Source: PHAA01 sp034678805
Lineage (GTDB): Bacteria; Bacillota; Syntrophomonadia; Syntrophomonadales; Syntrophomonadaceae
DNA: 6,142 nt
NCBI GenBank assembly: GCA_034678805.1
Contig: JAXDBN010000103.1
Location: 1 to 6,142 of the forward strand
Direction of reading: 5' to 3'
Position 1 is the stretch's first letter; each line of letters opens with the position of its first letter. Below, piece by piece: positions 1 to 5,268 of the stretch. Made by a program: the position numbers and the translations under genes. The notes beneath the pieces were generated by a model that saw only the letters and a list, made by a program, of their open reading frames with translations, did no database searches and was not told the origin of the DNA.

Positions 1-161
1 CCCGGAGTCATAATCATTACCAGAGCGGTGCATACCATCATGAAAGCTGTATCTCCAGTGTCGATAACTGGTGTTTCTTCAGCTGCTGCCAATATTGGCA
101 GGCCGAACATCATTATGAGCATTGTAGTCATTGACGCAAGCCATTTTAACTTTGTTTTCAT
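1..161 (-). CDS. amt: Ammonium transporter Amt, N-terminal part (runs off the left edge)
   Basis: Amt/Rh-family channels carry ammonium across the cytoplasmic membrane and are usually plugged by a PII protein when nitrogen is plentiful. Only the first 53 codons lie in the window. They encode a basic start (MKTKLKW), a hydrophobic stretch at about residues 8-25, a likely signal-peptidase site after the Ala-Ala-Ala before EETP, and then the hallmark Amt opening DTGDTAFMMVCTALVMIMTP (residues 34-53), which begins the first channel helix. A cleaved signal sequence is normal in bacterial Amt proteins. The ATG at 159-161 has a good Shine-Dalgarno (AGAGGG) six bases upstream. The gene follows the PII gene on the same strand with a 159-base gap that contains a strong hairpin (249-292). 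Amt is therefore either a reduced read-through product or has its own promoter. A weak candidate is TTAACT (249-244) with TACGAT (226-221), spaced 17 bases. The family call is firm. Confidence 0.93.
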   Translation of the reverse strand, partial: MKTKLKWLASMTTMLIMMFGLPILAAAEETPVIDTGDTAFMMVCTALVMIMTP

Positions 162-248
162 GTTGATCCCTCTTTCCATTTAGTTTTCATTGGGTAAGGT
201 AACTGGTTTTCTATTTTTTGATCGTATAAAGTAATGGAAAAATAGTTA

Positions 249-292
249 AAAGGCGCTTATGTTACGGGTTGCCCCTTACCATAAGCGCCTTT
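249..292 (-). terminator. Hairpin terminator/attenuator between the PII gene and amt
   Basis: A perfect 13-bp inverted repeat (AAAGGCGCTTATG against CATAAGCGCCTTT) lies 28 bases after the PII stop. Read on the minus strand, the 18-base loop is itself structured: GUAA, GGG, a GCAA tetraloop of the GNRA class, CCC, GUAA. The facing GUAA segments can add G-A, U-A, A-U and A-G pairs. A T-rich tract (TTTTAACTATTTTT) follows. The GNRA loop and the T tract both exist only in the minus-strand RNA, which fixes the orientation. It probably ends or reduces glnA-PII transcription before amt. Confidence 0.75.
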
Positions 293-320
293 GCCGTTTA
301 GTTATTAATAAAACCTTAGT

Positions 321-659
321 TTATAATGCCGATCCGCCTTCTTCACGAGTGCTAATTCGGATTGCCCTCTCTATTGGATATACGAAGATCTTGCCATCCC
401 CGCTTTTACCGGTCTTGCAGGTACTTAAAATTTTTGAGATTATGTTTTCTACCGACTCATCTCGGCAAGCAATCTCGATTTTAACTTTGGGAACTAAATC
501 AACTGAATGTTCCTGCCCCCGATAGTACTGCTTTTCTGCTCTTTGTAGTCCCCGGCCTTTTACATCATATACTGTCATTCCCCGGATACCTATCTGATCA
601 AGAGCTGCCTTTACATCCTCTAACTTGGAGGGCCTGATTACCGCCACTACCTTTTTCAT
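321..659 (-). CDS. glnB: PII nitrogen-regulatory protein (GlnB/GlnK family)
   Basis: PII proteins are cytoplasmic trimers that bind ATP or ADP and 2-oxoglutarate and pass nitrogen status to Amt channels, glutamine synthetase and regulators. The 112-residue length is exact for the family. The opening MKKVVAVIRPSKLEDVK, the T-loop core (YRGQEHSVDLVPKVKIEI, 46-63) and the C-terminal signature TGKSGDGKIFVYPIE (83-97) are all present, with the ATP-site residues Lys58, Lys90 and Arg101 kept. Two key positions differ from Escherichia coli GlnB: residue 51, the uridylylated Tyr, is His (codon CAT at 509-507), and residue 103, Arg in GlnB, is Ser. Tyr46 is kept. The start has a GGGGGT ribosome site six bases upstream. 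It sits 88 bases after glnA with no terminator between, and just before amt, so it could equally be named glnK. The symbol glnB is used loosely. Confidence 0.95.
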   Translation of the reverse strand: MKKVVAVIRPSKLEDVKAALDQIGIRGMTVYDVKGRGLQRAEKQYYRGQEHSVDLVPKVKIEIACRDESVENIISKILSTCKTGKSGDGKIFVYPIERAIRISTREEGGSAL

Positions 660-685
660 AAAATTACCCCCTTAGTCTCGAGCCT

Positions 686-714
686 ATTTAATTGTTCATT
701 TTTAATCTATTCAA
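686..714 (-). promoter_or_regulatory. Possible internal promoter for the PII gene
   Basis: In the glnA-PII spacer, TTGAAT (714-709) and TTAAAT (691-686) are separated by 17 bases, each matching four of six positions of the sigma-A consensus. It would start transcription near 680, shortly before the PII ribosome site. The spacer is AT-rich, so a chance match is quite possible. Co-transcription with glnA remains likely because no terminator separates the two genes. Confidence 0.28.
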
Positions 715-747
715 CGCTGGTTTATACATTCTCTAAAGATAATTGAC

Positions 748-2076
748 TTAGAACCTGGTCAGGTAATTGGCAACTTCCCAGGGAGTTACCTGAATGTTGA
801 ACTCTTCCCATTCTTCCAGTCTGCCGGCCCGGAACTTATCATAAATGTGCGCTCCGAGCGCATTTTTAATCAATTCGTTTTTATCTAATTCGGATAATGC
901 CTCCAATAGATTGCCAGGCAGGCTGTCAATACCTAAAGCCTCTCTCTCGGCAACCTCCATTTTGTAAATATTACGATCTACCGGTGCCGGTGGTTCGATT
1001 TTATTTTTAATTCCATCTAAACCTGCAGTCAGCATTACCGCCATCGCTAAATAAGGATTACAAGTAGGATCAGGATTTCTTACTTCAATGCGGGTACTCA
1101 TACCCCGTTTCGCTGGTACCCTTACCAAGCAACTGCGGTTAGCACCTGACCAGGCTATATAAACAGGAGCTTCGTATCCGGGAACCAGTCTCTTATATGA
1201 ATTAACCGTAGGATTGGTTATGGCTGCAAAGGAGCGCGCATGTTTTAATATTCCGCCCATATAATACCGAGCCGTATCACTTAACTGATCCTGACCGTTG
1301 GGATCATAAAAAGCATTCTGCCCATCTTTAAACAGAGACTGATGGGTATGCATACCGGAGCCATTTATCCCGAAAATCGGTTTGGGCATAAAAGAGGCAT
1401 GCAGATTATGCTTTTGTGCTATTGACCTAACTACCAGTTTGAAAGTCATAATAGAATCTGCAACGTGTAATGCATCGCCATATTTGAAATCGATTTCATG
1501 CTGACCGGGGGCTACTTCATGGTGAGATGTCTCAATCTCAAATCCCATCTCTTCCAAGGTAAGATCCATATCCCGCCGAGCATTTTCACCCAGGTCAATT
1601 GGTGCTAGGTCAAAATAACCCGCATCGTCTTGAACTTGAGTAGTAGCGTGACCTTTTTCGTCGGACAGGAAGAGAAAGAATTCCGCTTCTGGCCCGGCAT
1701 TCATGGTATAACCGAGATCATACGATTCCTTTAATACCCGCTTAAGGTTGTTGCGGGGACAACCAGCAAAGGGCTGCCCATCCGGGGTGTAAATGTCACA
1801 GATTAAGCGGGCTACCTTACCATTAGCAGACCTCCATGGAAAGATTGCGAATGTATTAAGGTCTGGAACTAAATACATGTCGGATTCGGAAATATCAGCA
1901 AATCCATTGATCGATGAACCATCAAACATTATCTCCCCGTCTAATGCTTTTGTTACCTGGCTTAGCGGTATTGCCAAGTTTTTCATTACTCCCTGAATAT
2001 CTGTAAACTGTAGTCTTAGGAATCTGACATCATTTTCTCTAATCTTTTCCAGGATCAATTGTTTATCGTTTGCCAT
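748..2076 (-). CDS. glnA: Glutamine synthetase, type I (GSI-alpha, Bacillus/clostridial type)
   Basis: Catalyses ATP-dependent condensation of glutamate and ammonium to glutamine, as a cytoplasmic dodecamer. The protein is 442 residues, the short GSI-alpha size. Motifs in order: MFDGSS (50-55), GPEAEFF with metal ligands Glu130 and Glu132, HHEVAPGQHEIDF with Glu187 and Glu194, NGSGMHTHQS with His243, the Glu302 flap in KRLVPGYEAP (295-304), NRS at 313-315, and STRIEVRNPDP with Glu331 and Arg333. I saw no adenylylation segment of the E. coli type. The start at 2074-2076 (MANDKQ) is chosen over an in-frame TTG at 2142. It has AAAGGAG nine bases upstream, and MANDKQ aligns with the B. subtilis start, whereas the 22 extra residues do not look like the family. 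Asp61 occupies the place of B. subtilis Arg62, a residue needed for glutamine feedback inhibition. It is the first gene of a glnA-PII(-amt) cluster, behind a long structured leader. Confidence 0.97.
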   Translation of the reverse strand: MANDKQLILEKIRENDVRFLRLQFTDIQGVMKNLAIPLSQVTKALDGEIMFDGSSINGFADISESDMYLVPDLNTFAIFPWRSANGKVARLICDIYTPDGQPFAGCPRNNLKRVLKESYDLGYTMNAGPEAEFFLFLSDEKGHATTQVQDDAGYFDLAPIDLGENARRDMDLTLEEMGFEIETSHHEVAPGQHEIDFKYGDALHVADSIMTFKLVVRSIAQKHNLHASFMPKPIFGINGSGMHTHQSLFKDGQNAFYDPNGQDQLSDTARYYMGGILKHARSFAAITNPTVNSYKRLVPGYEAPVYIAWSGANRSCLVRVPAKRGMSTRIEVRNPDPTCNPYLAMAVMLTAGLDGIKNKIEPPAPVDRNIYKMEVAEREALGIDSLPGNLLEALSELDKNELIKNALGAHIYDKFRAGRLEEWEEFNIQVTPWEVANYLTRF

Positions 2077-2128
2077 TGAAAACCACTCCTTTATATAAGT
2101 CTTAAAAAAGCAAATTGCCTTCGCTGGG

Positions 2129-2161
2129 TCAACTAAATCCAAACCTCATCTTATAATCCAT
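2129..2161 (-). other. Possible 10-codon leader peptide before glnA
   Basis: Just after the large leader hairpin stands a consensus AGGAGG (2170-2165). An ATG three bases on opens MDYKMRFGFS and a stop, ending 52 bases before the glnA start. The spacing is shorter than the usual 5-9 bases, and the next in-frame ATG (2149) is 15 bases away, so neither start is well placed. It has no run of glutamine or other codons typical of attenuator peptides. It could be a leader peptide, a ribosome stand-by site or chance. Confidence 0.2.
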
Positions 2162-2180
2162 CACCCTCCTCTGTAAAATA

Positions 2181-2228
2181 GGGTGCCGGTAATATGGTCA
2201 TTATCTACTGACCACATTACAGGCACCC
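2181..2228 (-). promoter_or_regulatory. Large hairpin in the glnA leader (attenuator or operator candidate)
   Basis: Two 20-base arms (2181-2200 and 2209-2228) pair at 18 of 20 positions around an 8-base loop, with GGGTGCC/GGCACCC at the base and TGGTCA/TGACCA at the top. The only mismatches are at 2188/2221 and 2194/2215. On the minus strand it is followed by TATTTTAC, a poor but terminator-like tract, then by a consensus AGGAGG. It lies 105 bases before the glnA start. The structure is seen directly. Its role as a conditional terminator, RNA-protein target or DNA operator is inference. It does not match the GlnR/TnrA box (TGTNA-N7-TNACA). Confidence 0.65.
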
Positions 2229-2417
2229 TTGCCCGATACACTTATTATTTTGTAATTTACTACTTAATAGACTATCGAAAACTATTATTTGCAGGATTCT
2301 TGTTCAGTATCGATGCTTTCCAAACCTATTTCCAATAATATCTCTTCGATCAGCTTTTTATCTATCTCAACTCCTCTCGTATTTTTTGTCCTAAAAGACT
2401 ACCGGGATAAATACAAA

Positions 2418-2440
2418 GTCTCTGTAATTAATACAGAGAC
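2418..2440 (-). terminator. Perfect 9-bp hairpin with T-rich tail, likely asnB terminator
   Basis: GTCTCTGTA and TACAGAGAC pair perfectly around a 5-base loop. On the minus strand TTTGTATTTAT follows, and on the plus strand a C-rich stretch follows, so it would work on the minus strand. It sits about 175 bases after the asnB stop and is the best candidate for ending asnB transcription. If the -10 box at 2493-2488 is real, it could instead be an attenuator in a glnA leader. Confidence 0.5.
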
Positions 2441-2487
2441 CCCATCGCCTTGCGCCATCAATGGCGGAATTATTTTATTGACTATAT

Positions 2488-2513
2488 ATTATATCTTTCT
2501 GTAAAAAAATCAA
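2488..2513 (-). promoter_or_regulatory. Candidate promoter with a perfect -10 box upstream of glnA
   Basis: TATAAT (2493-2488) is a perfect sigma-A -10 box. The best -35 match, TTGATT (2513-2508), is only 14 bases away, shorter than the usual 16-18, so the promoter would be weak, activator-dependent or fortuitous in this AT-rich DNA. If active it would start near 2481 and give glnA a leader of about 400 bases. Confidence 0.3.
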
Positions 2514-2614
2514 CCGGATATAGAAAAGTATTCCTGTATACCTGACTTATTTGGTCTAGACAGATTTAGGCCAAGATTTCATGCCTTTACTGTTGACTCT
2601 TTTATCTTCTAAGA

Positions 2615-4453
2615 TTACATAATACTGATTTTATATTCCGCCAACCAGAAGTTTACCTGAATTAGGTAGGCTAAAAGCTGCGGTGCGTTCATAAGCTGCC
2701 CAAACCATGGAATATCCGTATCACTCTGCACCGATAGGGTCAGATCCCTCACCGCAGCCTGGTTTATCAAGGGCAGCAAAGGGCATTTGCTATCAGCTAG
2801 CATCGACAACGTCAGACTTCTCATCGCTTGAATGAAAGAGGGATTATGTGTTTTAGGATAAGGGCTCTTTTTCCTCCACAGTACGTCCTCAGGTAAAATT
2901 CCAGTCATGGCTTGACGCAACAGCCCTTTTTCCCGGCCATAATGGTTTTTCATAATCCATGGAATATTCCAAACATACTCCACTAATCGGTGGTCACAGA
3001 AAGGCACCCTCAGTTCCAGGCCGGCGGCCATGCTCATCCTGTCTTTCCTATCAAGTAAGGTTGGCATCCAACGGGTCAGGTTCAAGTAGAACAACTCCCG
3101 TTTACTTTTCTCGTAGTTCTGTTCTCCTTCTAAGTGAGGCACTTCCTCAAGTGCTTCCTGATATCGATTGAATATATACTCCTTTAAGTCGATAGAATTT
3201 GTCAGTTCAGCTGATAATAGCCCCATCCGGGCATCTATGCGCTGCGACCAGGGAAAAGTATTGCTCTTATAATCGTTATAGAACCAGGGATAGCCGCCAA
3301 AAACCTCATCGGCACATTCACCCGAAATCCCTACAGTGGCTTGTTTCTTAATGTCCTGACTGAAAAGCAGTAAAGATGAATCGATGTCAGCCATACCAGG
3401 CAGGTCCCGGGCTATAGCAGCAGCAAATAGGCTCTCTGTTAATTCAGCAGTATCAGCTATAAATGAGAAGTGCCTGGTGTGAAGGTAGTCTGACACCCGC
3501 TTAACCCAGGGTGTATCAGAATTAGGTTGAAAACGGCTCGCTTGAAAGTATTTATCGTTATCTTCATAGTCTATGGAAAACGTTTTAATATCATCCCTGC
3601 CCTGCTGGGCATATACACCTGCTGCAATCGCGGTGATGATACTCGAATCAAGTCCGCCCGACAATAGAGTACAAAGCGGTACGTCGGATACCAATTGCCT
3701 TTTGATCGCGTCACAGACCAATTCCCGTACTATATTAACGGTTTTGTCAAAACTATCTTCATGCGCATGACTTATTAGTTTCCAGTATTGATGGCCGCTA
3801 ATCCCACAGCGATCAAAAACGAGGCAGTGTCCTGGTTTCAGCTCTGATACCCCATAAAAAACACCGTGCCCGGGAGTCCGGGCTGGTCCAAGAGCAAATA
3901 TTTCTGCAAGCCCTTCCTGGTTTATTCGAGCCGGTACCGCAGGATGTGCAAGGAGGGCTTTGAGCTCTGAAGCAAATACAATTGTATGGCCTTGCTGTGC
4001 ATAGAATAACGGTTTTACGCCGATCCGGTCACGAGCCATAAACAACCTTTGCCTTGAACAATCCCAGACCGCGAAAGCAAAAATGCCATTGAGCCTCTTA
4101 AGACACGCCTCCCCCCACTCCATATATGCTTTAAGGAGCACTTCGGTATCAGACCAACCATCGAAAGTGTACCCCTTGCTTTGCAATGCCTTTCTTATGT
4201 CTTCGGTATTATAAAGCTCGCCATTGTATACCAGAACATATAGATCTTGCCCCTTCCATCCCAGCATCGGCTGTCGACCGCCTTCGGGATCAACCACCAC
4301 CAGGCGGCGGTGCCCAAGGATAGCCTGATGACCCACCCAAAAACCAGACGCATCAGGACCTCGCGGACTCAACTTATCGGTCATGGCTTCGATAATGCCT
4401 GACTCCTCAGCAAGACTGCGGGTATAATCAACCCAACCTGCAATGCCACACAT
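2615..4453 (-). CDS. asnB: Asparagine synthetase, glutamine-hydrolysing
   Basis: Makes asparagine from aspartate, ATP and glutamine in the cytoplasm. The 612 residues show both AsnB domains. The N-terminal class II glutaminase has catalytic Cys2 right after Met1, RGPD (31-34), Arg50, NGE (77-79) and Asp102. The C-terminal synthetase has the ATP-pyrophosphatase loop SGGLDS (265-270), a GECADEVFGGYPWF segment matching GEGSDEVFGGY of E. coli AsnB, and a late DRMSMAAGLELRVPFCDHR block. The stretch DNDKYFQASRFQPNSD is, from memory, typical of Firmicutes AsnO/AsnB-like enzymes. Catalytic Cys2 fixes the start, with GGAGGG seven bases upstream. Length is normal for Bacillus/clostridial forms and larger than the E. 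coli enzyme of about 554 residues. It lies upstream of glnA on the same strand but over 500 bases away, with a likely terminator between, so the two are probably separate transcripts. AsnB-like amidotransferases can modify other substrates, but nothing here points to that. Confidence 0.95.
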   Translation of the reverse strand: MCGIAGWVDYTRSLAEESGIIEAMTDKLSPRGPDASGFWVGHQAILGHRRLVVVDPEGGRQPMLGWKGQDLYVLVYNGELYNTEDIRKALQSKGYTFDGWSDTEVLLKAYMEWGEACLKRLNGIFAFAVWDCSRQRLFMARDRIGVKPLFYAQQGHTIVFASELKALLAHPAVPARINQEGLAEIFALGPARTPGHGVFYGVSELKPGHCLVFDRCGISGHQYWKLISHAHEDSFDKTVNIVRELVCDAIKRQLVSDVPLCTLLSGGLDSSIITAIAAGVYAQQGRDDIKTFSIDYEDNDKYFQASRFQPNSDTPWVKRVSDYLHTRHFSFIADTAELTESLFAAAIARDLPGMADIDSSLLLFSQDIKKQATVGISGECADEVFGGYPWFYNDYKSNTFPWSQRIDARMGLLSAELTNSIDLKEYIFNRYQEALEEVPHLEGEQNYEKSKRELFYLNLTRWMPTLLDRKDRMSMAAGLELRVPFCDHRLVEYVWNIPWIMKNHYGREKGLLRQAMTGILPEDVLWRKKSPYPKTHNPSFIQAMRSLTLSMLADSKCPLLPLINQAAVRDLTLSVQSDTDIPWFGQLMNAPQLLAYLIQVNFWLAEYKISIM

Positions 4454-4488
4454 TTACTCTCCCTCCCCATAAAAAAACGTCCCGATGA

Positions 4489-4502
4489 AAGTCTTAAGAC
4501 TT
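4489..4502. repeat. 14-bp perfect palindrome in the asnB/HD divergent spacer
   Basis: AAGTCTTAAGACTT is a perfect palindrome. With a one-base bulge at 4488 the symmetry extends three more pairs (4485-4505). It lies 36 bases before the asnB start on one side and about 120 bases before the HD gene on the other. This position suits an operator for asnB, but no regulator is encoded here and no known box is recognised. As a hairpin it would have no loop, so a DNA-level site is more likely than an RNA one. Confidence 0.5.
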
Positions 4503-4623
4503 CATTAGAACGTCATTGTTCACAGACAATATATGTTCAGGCCAGAAAATATGTGTATGTTATATAAAAGTATTATTGTTAATACTAAACACAATAATTC
4601 TAAATCATAATGGAGTGATACAA

Positions 4624-5256
4624 ATGGATAAATACCAGCTATTTAAAGAATTTGAGATACACCTTCTCAATGACCTTAAACCATCTATTTATTTAAAGAA
4701 AATGGCCGAAAACGGTGAGCTGGATAAGCACTACCCCTTTACCCTGCTGAGCGGATTACGAAGAATCGAGCAATCGGCTACATACCATCCCGAGGGTAAT
4801 GTATGGGAACATACTATGCTGGTAGTTGACTTGGCTGCAGAAGGAAGGCATATCAGTGATAGTCCCAGGGTCTTTATGTGGGCTGCCCTGCTGCATGACC
4901 TTGGTAAAGCAATTACTACCAAGGTTCGACGCGGGCGAATAACCGCCTATGACCATGACCGCCATGGAGCCAGACTGGCCACCAATTTTCTGCAGCAATT
5001 TAGTGATGATGAGGATTTTATTCAAAACGTATCACAATTGATAAGATGGCACATGCAACCTCTATACATTAACAAACGATTGCCATTCGCCAATATCGAA
5101 AAGATGCTTACAGAGATATCTCTGAATGAAATAGCACTTTTCTCATTATGCGATCGCTTGGGCCGTGGAAACATGAGCGAGACTATCCGGCATACCGAGA
5201 TAGCAAATATACAATCCTTTGTAAAGCAATGCGAATGCATCCACAATCAGGAATAA
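4624..5256 (+). CDS. Stand-alone HD-domain phosphohydrolase (CCA-enzyme HD type)
   Basis: A predicted metal-dependent phosphohydrolase of 210 residues; substrate unknown. The HD ligands are visible: His63 in WEHTMLVVD, His91-Asp92 in ALLHDLGK, and Asp177 in LCDRLGRGN. Extra histidines sit at 111, 114 and 143 (IRWHMQP). The run YHPEGNVWEHTMLVVDLA followed by LLHDLGK and YDHDRHGARLA resembles the HD domain fused to tRNA CCA-adding enzymes, which has phosphatase and cyclic-phosphodiesterase activity in E. coli Cca. No nucleotidyltransferase domain is present here. No signal peptide or membrane segment is seen, so it is cytoplasmic. The start at 4624 (MDKYQLF) has GGAG eight bases upstream. A 36-codon in-frame extension back to 4516 is AT-rich, covers promoter-like DNA and is rejected. 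It diverges from asnB and converges with the HAD gene, so it is probably its own transcription unit. The domain call is firm and the role is unknown. Confidence 0.88.
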   Translation: MDKYQLFKEFEIHLLNDLKPSIYLKKMAENGELDKHYPFTLLSGLRRIEQSATYHPEGNVWEHTMLVVDLAAEGRHISDSPRVFMWAALLHDLGKAITTKVRRGRITAYDHDRHGARLATNFLQQFSDDEDFIQNVSQLIRWHMQPLYINKRLPFANIEKMLTEISLNEIALFSLCDRLGRGNMSETIRHTEIANIQSFVKQCECIHNQE

Positions 5257-5268
5257 ACAATCCTGGTT
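5245..5268. repeat. Small hairpin spanning both convergent stop codons
   Basis: AATCAGGA (5245-5252) pairs with TCCTGGTT (5261-5268), eight pairs with one G-T wobble around an 8-base loop. The HD stop (5254-5256) is in the loop and the HAD stop (5268-5270) begins at the base. No U-run follows on either strand, so it is at best a weak terminator for this convergent pair. Confidence 0.3.

Larger units (their letters stand above)
2077..2614. other. Gene-poor glnA-asnB intergenic region, possible long glnA leader
   Basis: This stretch holds no convincing gene. In minus-strand order it contains a 7-of-8-bp hairpin (2551-2574) without a U-run shortly after the asnB stop, a consensus -10 box (2493-2488), a small GC hairpin (2453-2466), a 9-bp perfect hairpin with a T-rich tail (2418-2440), a Shine-Dalgarno-like AGAGGAG with a short open frame (stop at 2285), the large hairpin at 2181-2228, a consensus AGGAGG (2170-2165) with a 10-codon frame (2161-2129), and a weak hairpin (2107-2121) followed by T6 (2109-2104). 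Whether the parts belong to one transcript is inference. A plus-strand open frame at 2289-2504 has no ribosome site or protein-like features and is dismissed. Confidence 0.6.

Noticed and set aside
259..525. Plus-strand open frame antisense to the PII gene
   Set aside because: It is a shadow of the clearly real PII coding frame and begins inside the terminator hairpin.
2077..2142. In-frame TTG start that would lengthen glutamine synthetase by 22 residues
   Set aside because: The extension does not resemble GS N-termini, the TTG has no well-placed ribosome site, and the ATG at 2076 has AAAGGAG nine bases upstream and aligns with B. subtilis GlnA.
2181..2228. GlnR/TnrA operator before glnA
   Set aside because: The repeat contains TGTAAT and ATTAC pieces, but they do not fit the TGTNA-N7-TNACA spacing, and no other match was seen upstream of glnA.
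2453..2466. Short GC palindrome as a terminator of asnB
   Set aside because: On the minus strand it is followed by CAAGGCGATGGGG with no U-run, so the 2418-2440 hairpin is the better candidate.
2289..2504. 71-codon plus-strand open frame between glnA and asnB
   Set aside because: It has no Shine-Dalgarno, is rich in Ser and Ile from AT-rich DNA, and runs through the 2418-2440 hairpin. No domain is recognisable.
4569..4586. 7-bp AU-only hairpin (AGTATTA/TAATACT) upstream of the HD gene
   Set aside because: It is too weak to be convincing, has no U-tract after it, and lies in AT-rich DNA where such repeats are expected.
4516..4623. 36-codon N-terminal extension of the HD protein
   Set aside because: It lies in AT-rich promoter-like DNA with no ribosome site, whereas the ATG at 4624 has GGAG eight bases upstream and begins a normal sequence.
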